From: an uncultured Clostridia bacterium
GTDB taxonomy: Bacteria > Bacillota > Clostridia > Oscillospirales > Ruminococcaceae
Reading direction: 5' to 3'
DNA length: 64,000 nucleotides
NCBI GenBank assembly: GCA_947168885.1
Contig: CAMVNQ010000016.1
Coordinates: 21,341 to 85,340 of the forward strand
Both the position numbers and the translations under genes were made by a program. Under the pieces are notes generated by a model. The model was not told where the DNA came from and ran no database searches. It saw only the letters and a list, made by a program, of their open reading frames with translations. Below, in pieces: positions 34,276-42,827 of the stretch. The stretch's first letter is position 1; each line of letters starts with the position of its first letter.

Positions 34276-35331
34276 ATGGCAAAGGTAAGGTTAGCCGTTC
34301 TTTTCGGCGGCGCGACAAAGGATCACAAGGTCTCTCTTATGTCAGCGTACTCGCTGCTTAACGGACTTTCGCCCGACAAATACGACGTTACGCCTATCGG
34401 TATAACGCGCGCGGGCAGGTGGCTCTACTTCCCGGGAAGCTATGAGGAGATAAAGGACGGAACTTGGGAGCAGTCAAGCGACTGCTGCTCGGCGATAATA
34501 AGCCCCGACCCGCTTCACGCCGGAATCATCACGATAATGTCCGACGGTTCGACGGCGATAAAGCGTGTTGACGCAGTAATGTCGGTGCTGCACGGAAAAT
34601 ATGGTGAGGGAGGAAGGATACAGGCTCTTCTGAAACTCTCTAAGATACCTTATGTCGATTGTGACCCAGAGACAGCGATGTACTGCATGGATAAAGCACT
34701 TACGCACATTATTCTTTCGTCTGTAGGAGTAGATGTGCCGAAATACGCGATACTTGAGCGAAGTGATATGAACGTCATCGGAGAAAAGATCGCGGAGATC
34801 GAGAAAAAACTGACATATCCCGTTTTTGTTTCCGCATCGAGCTGTTCGACATCTATCGGCGCGAATATCGCACGCAACGCTGATGAGCTTCGTGCGGCGG
34901 CCAAGATAGCATTCTCGCACCACCACACGGCTATCGTTGAGGAGGATGTTTCGGGAAGGACGATAGAGCTTGTGGTAATGGGAAACGACTATGATATGGA
35001 GACCACAGTGCTCGGCGAGGTAGTAAAGAAGTTCGACGTGAACTCATCCGCGATATATACCGGCGGGTTCATAGTTGATCCCGAGGTGACGGATACTCAG
35101 CGGGAAAAGATATATGCCATGGCAAAGAAGATCTTCCGCTGCATGAGCTTCAAGGGTTATGCGAAGATGTCGTTCCGTCTTGCGGGAGAGAGAGTCCTTC
35201 TGCGCCGTGTGTCGGTTATACCCGGATTCACACCCGAGAGCGCGATAATGATACTCATGAAAGCGAGCGGATATGAATACAGCGACGCGATAGACCGGCT
35301 CATAGGACTTGCGATAGATATAGACGCGTGA
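34276..35331 (+). CDS. Degenerate D-alanine-D-alanine ligase homologue (probable pseudoenzyme)
   Basis: 351 residues, full Ddl length, with AAAGGA upstream. The ATP-grasp layout is clear: GGATKDHKVSLMSA at the start, HGKYGEGGRIQALL near 97, YPVFVSASSCSTSIG near 176, VEEDVSGRTIEL, and IPGFTPESA near 316. Key residues have changed: the catalytic Glu of the N-terminal GG.S.E.EVSL motif is Lys, the ATP-contacting Lys in 'FVKP' is Ser, and the metal-binding Asp, Glu and Asn near the C-terminus read Ser, Arg and Ser (AKMSFR; RRVSVIPGFT). It is therefore unlikely to ligate D-alanine. It overlaps or abuts DUF1934 and precedes argS, so it is expressed with housekeeping genes. Confidence 0.85.
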   Translation: MAKVRLAVLFGGATKDHKVSLMSAYSLLNGLSPDKYDVTPIGITRAGRWLYFPGSYEEIKDGTWEQSSDCCSAIISPDPLHAGIITIMSDGSTAIKRVDAVMSVLHGKYGEGGRIQALLKLSKIPYVDCDPETAMYCMDKALTHIILSSVGVDVPKYAILERSDMNVIGEKIAEIEKKLTYPVFVSASSCSTSIGANIARNADELRAAAKIAFSHHHTAIVEEDVSGRTIELVVMGNDYDMETTVLGEVVKKFDVNSSAIYTGGFIVDPEVTDTQREKIYAMAKKIFRCMSFKGYAKMSFRLAGERVLLRRVSVIPGFTPESAIMILMKASGYEYSDAIDRLIGLAIDIDA

Positions 35332-35345
35332 AAGGACTCAGATAT

Positions 35346-35774
35346 ATGATACCGGTTGATCTTAATATTACAAGCATTATCAAGTCTGAGGACGACGAGG
35401 AGAAGATCGAGTTCTTTACGGTCGGAAGCTATCGGCGGACGAAGAAAGGGCTGGTCATAGGCTATGAGGAGAACGAAGGCATAGGCTATGAGAACTGTAA
35501 AGTAAGCATAACCGCAGACGGGGACTGCATCACAATTGAGCGGACGGGTCCTGCGGCTTCTACGCTCTGTGTCGAGAAGAATGTCAAGCACCACTGCGTT
35601 TACGGTACTCCGTTCGGGGATTTCACAATGGGCATAAATACCTATGACATTGACAATACACTGAGTGAAGTAGGCGGACGGCTCTGGTTCAAATACAGCA
35701 TTGATATAAACAACGATTTTGTTTCCGAGAACGAAATGGAGATTCTCGTTACTCCGTCAGGAGAAGAGGCGTAA
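35346..35774 (+). CDS. DUF1934 (YwiB-like) beta-barrel protein
   Basis: 142 residues from ATG 35346 with AAAGGA upstream; a GTG at 35328 overlapping the previous stop is a weaker alternative. Pattern IEFFTVGSYRRTKKGLVIGYEENEG ... VEKNVKHHCVYGTPFGDFTMGINTYDI ... SIDINNDFVSENEMEI is that of the DUF1934 lipocalin-like family. In Bacillus subtilis the relative ywiB also sits directly before argS, as here, so the context is conserved across Firmicutes. No enzymatic role is known to me. Confidence 0.85.
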   Translation: MIPVDLNITSIIKSEDDEEKIEFFTVGSYRRTKKGLVIGYEENEGIGYENCKVSITADGDCITIERTGPAASTLCVEKNVKHHCVYGTPFGDFTMGINTYDIDNTLSEVGGRLWFKYSIDINNDFVSENEMEILVTPSGEEA

Positions 35775-35780
35775 TAATTA

Positions 35781-35940
35781 TGCGGGGCTGGATGCCGAAG
35801 TCGGACAGCACTTTATGCGGGGCTCCGCCCCGAACCCCATCGGACGACGTGATGACAGGGCTTCGCCCCGTACCCCACGAGGGCTGACGCCGCCCTCGAC
35901 CTGCGCCAGCTTGAAGCTGGACCCATTACCGTACCACGGA
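35781..35940. repeat. GC-rich palindromic intergenic element
   Basis: It contains GCGGGGCTCCGCCCC, GGGCTTCGCCCC, GAGGGC...GCCCTC and CCAGCTTGAAGCTGG, a chain of short hairpins between DUF1934 and argS. A related motif lies at 18537-18550. Probably a dispersed repeat. Confidence 0.65.
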
Positions 35941-35979
35941 ACTTGACGAGAAATATAAGAATAAGAAGGATAAAAGAAA

Positions 35980-37668
35980 ATGAAAGTAAATATGACAGAA
36001 AAAGCAAAAAGTGAAGTTAAAGAAATCGTGATGAATGCGCTCGGACAGCTTACCGCCGACGGAAAGCTTCCCGCAGAGCCGATACCCCCGTTCACCGTCG
36101 AACAGCCCGCGGACAGCTCACACGGTGATTTCTCCTGCAACGCCGCGCTCGCTTCGTCGAAGGTGTTCCGCAAGAACCCCCGTGAGACGGCGGGCCTTAT
36201 CTCCGAAGCCGCGATACTTGACGGAACGCTTTTTGACCGTATTGAAGTAGCAGGCCCGGGATTTATAAACTTCTTCCTGAAGCCGCTCTGGTTCGCAGAG
36301 ACAGTCAATGTGGCAATAGACGGCGGTGCGGAATATGGAAAGACCGATATGGGAAATGGTAAGAAAGTGCTCGTTGAGTTCGTTTCCGCCAATCCCACAG
36401 GTCCTATGCATATCGGTAATGCACGCGGCGGCGCGATAGGCGACTGCCTTGCGTCCGTTCTCGAATACGCGGGATATTACGTTGAGCGCGAGTTCTACAT
36501 CAATGATGCGGGCAATCAGGTGAATAAGTTCGGCCTGAGCCTTGATATACGCTATAAGCAGATCTTCGGCAGCACCGAGGAGATGCCTGAGGACAGTTAT
36601 CACGGCCAGGACATCATCGACCACGCAAAGGCTTTTGCCGATAAGTACGGCGATAAGTATATGAGCGTTTCCGAGGAAGAGAGAAGAAAGGCGCTTGTTG
36701 AATACGCGCTTCCTATAAATATTCAGGGTCTTGAAACCGACCTGCTCAAATACCGTATAAAGTATGACACATGGTTCAGAGAGAGCAGCCTTCACGAGAG
36801 CGGCAAGGTCGCCGAGGTAGTGCAGATGCTGAAGGACAGGGGTGTGACCTACGAAAAAGAGGGCGCGGTGTGGTTCAAGGCATCAGACTTCGGTGACGAT
36901 CAGGACAGAGTGCTCGTCCGCGCGAACGGAGTTCCGACATATTTCGTACCCGACATAGCATATCATTACAACAAGCTCGTTACGCGCGGCTTCGATAAGG
37001 CGATAGACATTCTCGGCGCAGATCATCACGGCTACATTGCGAGAATGAAGGCAGCGCTCACGGCTCTCGGCGTTGACGCGAACAAGCTCGATATAGTTAT
37101 AATGCAGATGGTGCGTCTTGTGCGCGGCGGAGAGACAGTAAAGCTTTCCAAGCGCTCGGGTAAAGCGATAACGCTCGCAACACTGCTCGACGAGATACCT
37201 ATGGACGCGGCGAGATTCTTCTTCAATCTCCGCGACCCGGATACACACCTTGAATTCGATCTTGACCTCGCGATCGAGGAAAGCTCGAAGAACCCCGTGT
37301 TCTACGTCCAGTACGCACACGCGCGTATCTGCCGTATGCTCGGTAAGTTCGCAGAGGAAGGCGTAACGCTCACGAAGGTGCCGTCCGAGAAGCTCGTATA
37401 TACCGACGAAGCGGAGCTTGCGGTCATACGCAAGATAGCGGCACTTCCCGATACGGTGAATGAAGCAGCTGCGGCGTATAATCCTTCGCGTATAACGAGA
37501 TACGTTTATGAGCTCGCGCAGCTCTTCCACAAGTTCTACGACAGCTGTAAGATAAAGGGTGAAGCGGACGATGTGGTAATGTCGAGACTTGCACTCTGCT
37601 GCGCAGTTAAGACCGTTATAAAGAACCTGCTTGATCTGCTCAAAGTTGACGCTCCGGAAAAGATGTAA
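35980..37668 (+). CDS. argS: Arginyl-tRNA synthetase
   Basis: 562 residues. ATG 35980 follows AAGGAT at good spacing; ATG 35992 is an alternative. It charges tRNA-Arg with arginine. Class I landmarks: VSANPTGPMHIGNARGGAIGD (HIGH-type motif near 130-150) and KLSKRSG (KMSKS equivalent near 390), with the N-terminal add-1 domain (SSHGDFSCNAAL) and the C-terminal anticodon-binding helices. It follows DUF1934 across a GC-rich repeat. A tRNA-Arg gene lies at 55142-55218 but is not linked. Confidence 0.97.
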   Translation: MKVNMTEKAKSEVKEIVMNALGQLTADGKLPAEPIPPFTVEQPADSSHGDFSCNAALASSKVFRKNPRETAGLISEAAILDGTLFDRIEVAGPGFINFFLKPLWFAETVNVAIDGGAEYGKTDMGNGKKVLVEFVSANPTGPMHIGNARGGAIGDCLASVLEYAGYYVEREFYINDAGNQVNKFGLSLDIRYKQIFGSTEEMPEDSYHGQDIIDHAKAFADKYGDKYMSVSEEERRKALVEYALPINIQGLETDLLKYRIKYDTWFRESSLHESGKVAEVVQMLKDRGVTYEKEGAVWFKASDFGDDQDRVLVRANGVPTYFVPDIAYHYNKLVTRGFDKAIDILGADHHGYIARMKAALTALGVDANKLDIVIMQMVRLVRGGETVKLSKRSGKAITLATLLDEIPMDAARFFFNLRDPDTHLEFDLDLAIEESSKNPVFYVQYAHARICRMLGKFAEEGVTLTKVPSEKLVYTDEAELAVIRKIAALPDTVNEAAAAYNPSRITRYVYELAQLFHKFYDSCKIKGEADDVVMSRLALCCAVKTVIKNLLDLLKVDAPEKM

Positions 37669-37809
37669 GCCGCGGACGCGCGGCGGCGAGTCCGTATGTA
37701 GCTTTCTGCCAATTCTTAGACACTGCCTCGCAGCCGTTTTGCCTTGCTGAATACGCAGGCTTCTTACCGGCGAGTCCAGATTTAAAAACATAATAAGAAA
37801 GGATAAAAA

Positions 37810-38739
37810 ATGACTGACGACTGTTTACGACCCGTAGCGATCAACACCGACAATTTTACGTTCATCGCTCCGAGCGGGGAAATGACTATTCCCTACGGAG
37901 AGACCTCGTTCACCGAACTCAAAGCGATATTCAAGGAGAAGCTTGAACTGCTCGATACCGAGAGCACAGGCGCGTTCATGCTCGACGGAATGTCGCTGCT
38001 TGCCGATCTGCGCGCGTCGTTTCTGGAATGCAGGAAGTACGGCTGTCCGATATATGTGATGCTTCACGTTGACAGCGAGCTTCTTACCGAACACGAGCTC
38101 CCGGCGGACGCGGCGCTTATCGTTATGCAGAGCCTCGGTGCTATATGCTTCGGTATCACAGCCGACGATAACGATACGCTCGTGGAAGGTATAAGGCGCA
38201 TAAAGCCGTATGCACAGATACCGCTCGCGGTGTGCCCGAAAAACGGTTCTCTTACTGACTCGGAAATAACGGAACTGCTCGAAACGGGAACTGACGTGTT
38301 CATCGGGCTTGACAGTGACAGTCAGACAAGATTTCAGAATATCGTGTCAAAAGAAGGCTGGACGCCGTCGGAGACAGAATACATAGAGTCGCTGATGCTG
38401 GCGAACGAGCGCTCGGCTTTTTTCCTTGAGCATGATACTACCGAGATCTCCGAGCCGATAGAATGCAACGCGGGAATGGGCGAGGACCTTGTCGCGGCGT
38501 GTGAAGCCGGCGGGATAGATGTACTGCGGATACAGATAAACAGTCCCGATGATGTGCTCGATTTCGCGGATAATGCGCACATGGCAACACTTCCCGTAAT
38601 GTTCAGCGGCGACGATGAGATCGGCATGAAGCTTGCGGTTATGCTCTATCAGGGTCGTGCTCTGATAGACCGCAACAGTCTTATCGACCCTGATGAGCTT
38701 AAAAAGACCGCACAGAAGTACGGCGCGGTAATATATTGA
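37810..38739 (+). CDS. MetH-like protein, apparently degenerate (homocysteine methyltransferase/pterin-binding remnants)
   Basis: 309 residues, GAAAGGA upstream. The stretch DGMSLLADLRASFLECRKYGCPIYVMLHV ... ADAALIVMQSLGAICFGITAD resembles the homocysteine S-methyltransferase barrel (DL.EA.AA, then L..LGADA.GINC). The C-terminal stretch GMKLAVMLYQGRALIDRNSL...KKTAQKYGAVIY resembles the end of a MetH pterin-binding barrel. The zinc-binding Gly-Gly-Cys-Cys motif is absent and the whole is far shorter than MetH. It may be a decayed or repurposed relative. It lies in line with argS and 15 bases before the Nudix gene. Confidence 0.45.
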   Translation: MTDDCLRPVAINTDNFTFIAPSGEMTIPYGETSFTELKAIFKEKLELLDTESTGAFMLDGMSLLADLRASFLECRKYGCPIYVMLHVDSELLTEHELPADAALIVMQSLGAICFGITADDNDTLVEGIRRIKPYAQIPLAVCPKNGSLTDSEITELLETGTDVFIGLDSDSQTRFQNIVSKEGWTPSETEYIESLMLANERSAFFLEHDTTEISEPIECNAGMGEDLVAACEAGGIDVLRIQINSPDDVLDFADNAHMATLPVMFSGDDEIGMKLAVMLYQGRALIDRNSLIDPDELKKTAQKYGAVIY

Positions 38740-38754
38740 CGGAGGAACAGAATA

Positions 38755-39288
38755 ATGGAACTTACAGAAAAACAGCTCAGCAGTGAGCTCGGATATAAGG
38801 GAAAGGTCATCGATGTTTACAGCGATACCGTCCTGCTTGAAAACGGAAAAGAAGCAAAGCGCGATGTTGTTCGTCACCCCGGAGGAGTATGCATAGTTGC
38901 ACTTACCGAAAATAACGAGGTCTATCTGGTGCGTCAGTTCCGTTATCCACACGGAAAAGTGCTGACCGAGATACCCGCGGGCAAGCTCGAATGGGGCGAG
39001 AGCCACCTTGAGTGCGGAAAGCGTGAGCTTCGCGAGGAGACAGGCAACACCGCCGATGAGTTCACCTATCTCGGTTGCCTTTATCCCACACCGGCGTATG
39101 ACAGCGAAGTGATACATATGTATCTCGCCAAGGGTCTGCACAAGGATAAGCAGAAGCTCGACGAGGACGAATTCCTTGAAGCGTTCACCGTGCCGTTCGA
39201 CAAGGCTGTCGAAATGGTGATGAACGGTGAGATCGAGGATGCAAAGACCCAGCTCGCGCTGTTAAAGGCTGTCAGACTGCTGGGCTGA
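38755..39288 (+). CDS. Nudix hydrolase, ADP-ribose pyrophosphatase type
   Basis: 177 residues with GGAGG upstream. The Nudix box is complete (GKLEWGESHLECGKRELREE followed by TG, near 80-101), and an upstream VYLVRQFRYPHGKVLTEIPAGKLE matches the NudF/ADP-ribose pyrophosphatase group, which hydrolyses ADP-ribose to AMP and ribose-5-phosphate. The last 27 bases overlap the convergent spoVG gene. Substrate assignment is by family only. Confidence 0.88.
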   Translation: MELTEKQLSSELGYKGKVIDVYSDTVLLENGKEAKRDVVRHPGGVCIVALTENNEVYLVRQFRYPHGKVLTEIPAGKLEWGESHLECGKRELREETGNTADEFTYLGCLYPTPAYDSEVIHMYLAKGLHKDKQKLDEDEFLEAFTVPFDKAVEMVMNGEIEDAKTQLALLKAVRLLG

Positions 39289-39540
39289 GACATACTTTTC
39301 GTAGGCGTTGATGATACGATCCTCTATTTCGCCGCGCGCTTCGGGACTTATCGGGTGTATGATGTCGCGGAACATTCCCGATTCATCCCGGCGGCTTGGC
39401 ATAGCGACAAATACGCGCTCATCGCCTTGCACTATTTTTATGTCGTGTACGGCAATGGCATTGTCAACGGTCATGGAGACAACGGCTTTGAGCCGCCCGT
39501 CCTGAAGCACTTTTCTGATCCTTATATCGCTTATGTTCAT
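39262..39540 (-). CDS. spoVG: SpoVG, RNA/DNA-binding regulator
   Basis: 92 residues, beginning MNISDIRIRKV and containing AVVSMTVDNAIAVHDIKIVQGDERVFVAMPSRRDESG.FRDIIHPI, the classic SpoVG sequence. It is a small site-specific nucleic-acid-binding regulator of septation, virulence and metabolism in Firmicutes. GGAAGG precedes ATG 39540. Its 3' end overlaps the convergent Nudix gene by 27 bases, so the two mRNAs are complementary there. Confidence 0.95.
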   Translation of the reverse strand: MNISDIRIRKVLQDGRLKAVVSMTVDNAIAVHDIKIVQGDERVFVAMPSRRDESGMFRDIIHPISPEARGEIEDRIINAYEKYVSAQQSDSL

Positions 39541-39742
39541 CTGAACTACCTTCCTTTCGGGTTTGTCAACGATATTTTAAGCGATTTTCATGCAATTATA
39601 CGGGGCGCGGCATAATAAACACCAAACAGTGAATAATCATTTGTAAAGTAACACTTCTTCTTTCACTCCGGCTTGCCGATTGCAGCAGAGCCGAAGTAAG
39701 GAGAAGTTTGTGCTGTCGGCACACTGGAAAGGGGACATCACA

Positions 39743-41122
39743 ATGGAGAATTTCCTCATAGGAAAAAAACATATACACTTTATAGGTATCGGCGGAAGCG
39801 GTATGTTCCCGCTCGCACAGATACTTCATAAGCAGGGATATTATCTGACCGGTTCGGACAACAACGAGACCGAGACGCTTAAAGCTGTAAGAAATATGGG
39901 TATTCCCGTTTTTATGGGACAGCGGGCGGAGAATATCGAGGGAGCAGACCTTATCGTGCACACTGCCGCGATAATGGCGGATAATCCCGAACTTATCGCG
40001 GCAAAGGCGAGCGGAGTTCCCGTTATCGAGCGCTCGGTGCTGCTCGGACTTATAACGAGTATGTATGACAATGCGGTATGTGTGTGCGGCACTCACGGAA
40101 AGACTACCACAACGTCGATGCTGACGCATATCTTTTTAGCGGACGGGAACGATCTTACGGCGGTGATCGGCGGCAAGCTCAAAGCCATAGGCGGAAGCGG
40201 CATCTGCGGTACGAGCGACACTATGGTCTGTGAAGCCTGCGAGTTCGTCGATACGTTCCTGAAGCTTTATCCGGATACGGCGGTAGTTCTGAATATCGAC
40301 TGCGATCATCTCGACTATTTCAAGACTATGGAGAACATGAAGAAGTCGTTCACCAAGTTCTGCTCTATGACGACAAAGATAATCGTGTATAACGGCGCTG
40401 ATGCAAATACCGTCGAAGCGGTGAATGCGGCCGACACAAAGGCACGGCTCGTGACGTTCGGAAACAGCGATAAATATGATTATTATCCCGCGAATATCGA
40501 CCATAAATCCGATTTTAACACCGAGTTCGAGGTATGGCACAAGGGTGAGCTTCTTGGCAAAGCGGCAATACACGTTCCGGGTGCGCACAACGTTCTCAAC
40601 GCGGTAGCGGCGATAGCTGCGGCAGTCGAGAACGGCTGTAAGTTTGAGAGCGCGGTAAAGGGATTATCGGAGTTCCACGGCGCTGTGCGTAGGTTCGAGA
40701 AGCTTTCGGAAGTGAACGGGATCACGTTCGTTGATGACTATGCGCATCATCCGACAGAGGTACGGTCGCTGCTCGAGACGGCAAAGGCGATGAATTTCAA
40801 GCGCGTCTGGGCTGTACATCAGCCGTTTACCTACTCGCGCACGGCAACGCTTCTGAACGAATTTGCGGATGCTCTGAAGATCGCGGACAAGGTCGTTCTG
40901 ACCGAGATAATGGGAAGCCGCGAAAAGAACACCTACAACATCTATTCCAAAGATCTGGCGGAGAAGATAGACGGCGCGGTATGGTTCCCAACGTTCGACG
41001 AAGTTGCGGACTACGTCGTCAGGAACGCCGAAAGCGGCGATCTTGTCATAACGTTCGGCTGCGGCGATGTCTATAAAGTCGGATATCTTATGATTGAAAA
41101 GCTCGGCGGAAAACTCCTGTAA
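39743..41122 (+). CDS. murC: UDP-N-acetylmuramate-L-alanine ligase
   Basis: 459 residues from ATG 39743 (GGAAAGGGG upstream); the longer frame lacks conservation. It adds L-alanine to UDP-MurNAc, the first peptide step in peptidoglycan synthesis. Landmarks: HFIGIGGSGMFPLAQIL (UDP-binding, near 10-27), CGTHGKTTTTSML (ATP P-loop, near 114-126), DCDHLDYF near 190 and FVDDYAHHPTEV near 330. It is transcribed alone and ends at the bidirectional terminator 41201-41232. Confidence 0.97.
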   Translation: MENFLIGKKHIHFIGIGGSGMFPLAQILHKQGYYLTGSDNNETETLKAVRNMGIPVFMGQRAENIEGADLIVHTAAIMADNPELIAAKASGVPVIERSVLLGLITSMYDNAVCVCGTHGKTTTTSMLTHIFLADGNDLTAVIGGKLKAIGGSGICGTSDTMVCEACEFVDTFLKLYPDTAVVLNIDCDHLDYFKTMENMKKSFTKFCSMTTKIIVYNGADANTVEAVNAADTKARLVTFGNSDKYDYYPANIDHKSDFNTEFEVWHKGELLGKAAIHVPGAHNVLNAVAAIAAAVENGCKFESAVKGLSEFHGAVRRFEKLSEVNGITFVDDYAHHPTEVRSLLETAKAMNFKRVWAVHQPFTYSRTATLLNEFADALKIADKVVLTEIMGSREKNTYNIYSKDLAEKIDGAVWFPTFDEVADYVVRNAESGDLVITFGCGDVYKVGYLMIEKLGGKLL

Positions 41123-41200
41123 AATGCACAATTCACAATGCACGATTTATGTGCACACTTTGCGCGCGAATCGTAATCGTGGCGTGACCGATAAAAAGAA

Positions 41201-41232
41201 AACAGACCGATAAAAATTCTATCGGTCTGTTA
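41201..41232. terminator. Bidirectional intrinsic terminator between convergent murC and Re-citrate synthase-like genes
   Basis: AACAGACCGATA (41201-41212) pairs perfectly with TATCGGTCTGTT (41220-41231). ATTTT follows on the plus strand and TTCTTTTT on the minus strand. Confidence 0.92.
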
Positions 41233-41290
41233 TTTTACTGTCTTGTTTTGTCATGGCAGATAAGCCGAAGGCGATAACCACAATTGCGCA

Positions 41291-42685
41291 TTATGCATTT
41301 TGTGTTACTTTTTCAAGAAAGTCTCCGCCGTACTTCTTTATCTGCTCGATCATTTCCTCGTCGCTTATTACTGTAACACGGCCGGCATCGTACTCTGCGT
41401 CGATCCATTCCTTGATCTTTTCGATGAACGGTTCTTTCTTGCTTACCGCTTTATCGGGCGGGAGACGGTAATAGTTGTTTATCCAGAGCGCTATCCCCGC
41501 GAGGCCGGAAACGTTGCTTACGGCCACAAGCGGAGGACGGCCGAGTATGTTCTCCGTATCGAATATGTTGTAGATCTCGGGGTCTTTCAGAAGTCCGTCG
41601 GCGTGGATGCCCGCACGGGTGAGGTTGAAGTTCCTGCCTACGAACGGGGTCATCGGCGGGAGGTCATAGTTCGTTTCCTTGACGATGTAATCTGCGATCT
41701 CGGTTATTACACGGGGTTCCATGCCGCCGAAGTCGCCGCGGAGCTGCGCGTATTCAAACACCATAGCTTCGAGCGGTACGTTTCCGGTCCTTTCGCCTAT
41801 GCCGAGAAGTGAGCAGTTCACCGCCTGTGCGCCGTAGAGCCAAGCGGTCGATGCGTTCACAACACCCTTGTAGAAATCGTTGTGTCCGTGCCATTCAAGC
41901 ATTTCGCAGGGTACGCCCGCATAGTGCTGTAAGCCGTATATAATGCCCGAAACGCTTCTCGGGAGCGCAACGCCCGGGTACGGAACGCCATATCCCATAG
42001 TGTCGCAGGCACGGATCTTTATCGGTATGCCGCTCTTCTCGGAAAGCTCCATGAGCGCTGTTGCGAAAGGAACGACAAAGCCGTAGAAATCTGCTCTTGT
42101 GATGTCCTCAAAGTGGCAGCGCGGACGAAGTCCCGCTTCTATCGCGTCCGAAACAATGCCGATGTACTTGTCGAGAGCCTGCTTACGGGTGAGTCCCATT
42201 TTATTGAAGATGTGGTAGTCAGAGCAGCTCACGAGTATGCCTGTTTCTTTTATGCCGATGTCGCGGACGAGTGCGAAATCGGATTTTGTTGCGCGTATCC
42301 ACGTCGTTATCTCGGGGAAGTCATAGCCGAGCTCCATGCACTTTTCAAGCGCCTTCCTGTCTTTTTCGGAATATACGAAGAACTCGGTCTGCCTGATGAT
42401 CCCGTTTTTTCCGCCAAGCTTGTGGAGAAGCTTGTATATATGTACCATCTGTTCGGTGGTGTAGGGCGCGCGGGACTGCTGTCCGTCGCGGAAGGTGGTA
42501 TCGGTGATATATATTTTTTCCGGCATATTCATAGGTACGCGGCGATAGTTGTACGCTATCTTCGGCACCTCGGTATATGGGAACATCTCTCTGAAAAGTT
42601 CGGGCTTCGGGACATCCTGAAGCTCGTACATATACGGGTCCTGTTCAAGCAGGTAGCTTTTGTTGCTCAGTGTTATCTCTGACAT
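41291..42685 (-). CDS. Re-citrate synthase/isopropylmalate synthase-like enzyme
   Basis: 464 residues from ATG 42685. A DRE-TIM barrel acyltransferase: YITDTTFRDGQQSRAPYTTEQMV near 70, RPRCHFEDITRAD near 200, EWHGHNDFYKGVVN near 280, and GIHADGLLKDPEIYNIFD near 375. The particular pattern (DGQQSRAPYTTEQ, VSCSDYHIF) is that of the clostridial group containing the Clostridium kluyveri Re-citrate synthase, rather than LeuA. It would condense acetyl-CoA with oxaloacetate to citrate in organisms lacking the usual enzyme; homocitrate or isopropylmalate synthesis cannot be excluded. It has its own consensus promoter and no operon partner. Confidence 0.82.
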   Translation of the reverse strand: MSEITLSNKSYLLEQDPYMYELQDVPKPELFREMFPYTEVPKIAYNYRRVPMNMPEKIYITDTTFRDGQQSRAPYTTEQMVHIYKLLHKLGGKNGIIRQTEFFVYSEKDRKALEKCMELGYDFPEITTWIRATKSDFALVRDIGIKETGILVSCSDYHIFNKMGLTRKQALDKYIGIVSDAIEAGLRPRCHFEDITRADFYGFVVPFATALMELSEKSGIPIKIRACDTMGYGVPYPGVALPRSVSGIIYGLQHYAGVPCEMLEWHGHNDFYKGVVNASTAWLYGAQAVNCSLLGIGERTGNVPLEAMVFEYAQLRGDFGGMEPRVITEIADYIVKETNYDLPPMTPFVGRNFNLTRAGIHADGLLKDPEIYNIFDTENILGRPPLVAVSNVSGLAGIALWINNYYRLPPDKAVSKKEPFIEKIKEWIDAEYDAGRVTVISDEEMIEQIKKYGGDFLEKVTQNA

Positions 42686-42717
42686 TTCATTGTTCTCCGT
42701 TTCAGTGTGATAAATCA

Positions 42718-42746
42718 ATTATATTCCCCTTTATCGCTTTTGTCAA
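42718..42746 (-). promoter_or_regulatory. Consensus promoter of the Re-citrate synthase-like gene
   Basis: Minus strand TTGACA (42741-42746), 17 bases, TATAAT (42718-42723), about 33 bases above the start. Confidence 0.88.
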
Positions 42747-42749
42747 CAA

Positions 42750-42792
42750 AAAAGCAGGAAAATCGGCATTTTAAAGCCTTTTTCCTGCTTTT
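42750..42792 (-). terminator. Intrinsic terminator after the asparaginase gene
   Basis: AAAGCAGGAAAA pairs with TTTTCCTGCTTT with an internal GGC/GCC pair; on the minus strand it ends CTTTTTTG. It sits directly against the next gene's -35 box. Confidence 0.88.
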
Positions 42793-42827
42793 GCAAGTGT
42801 ATTCTGTCAAAAATGCATAATCCGTCA

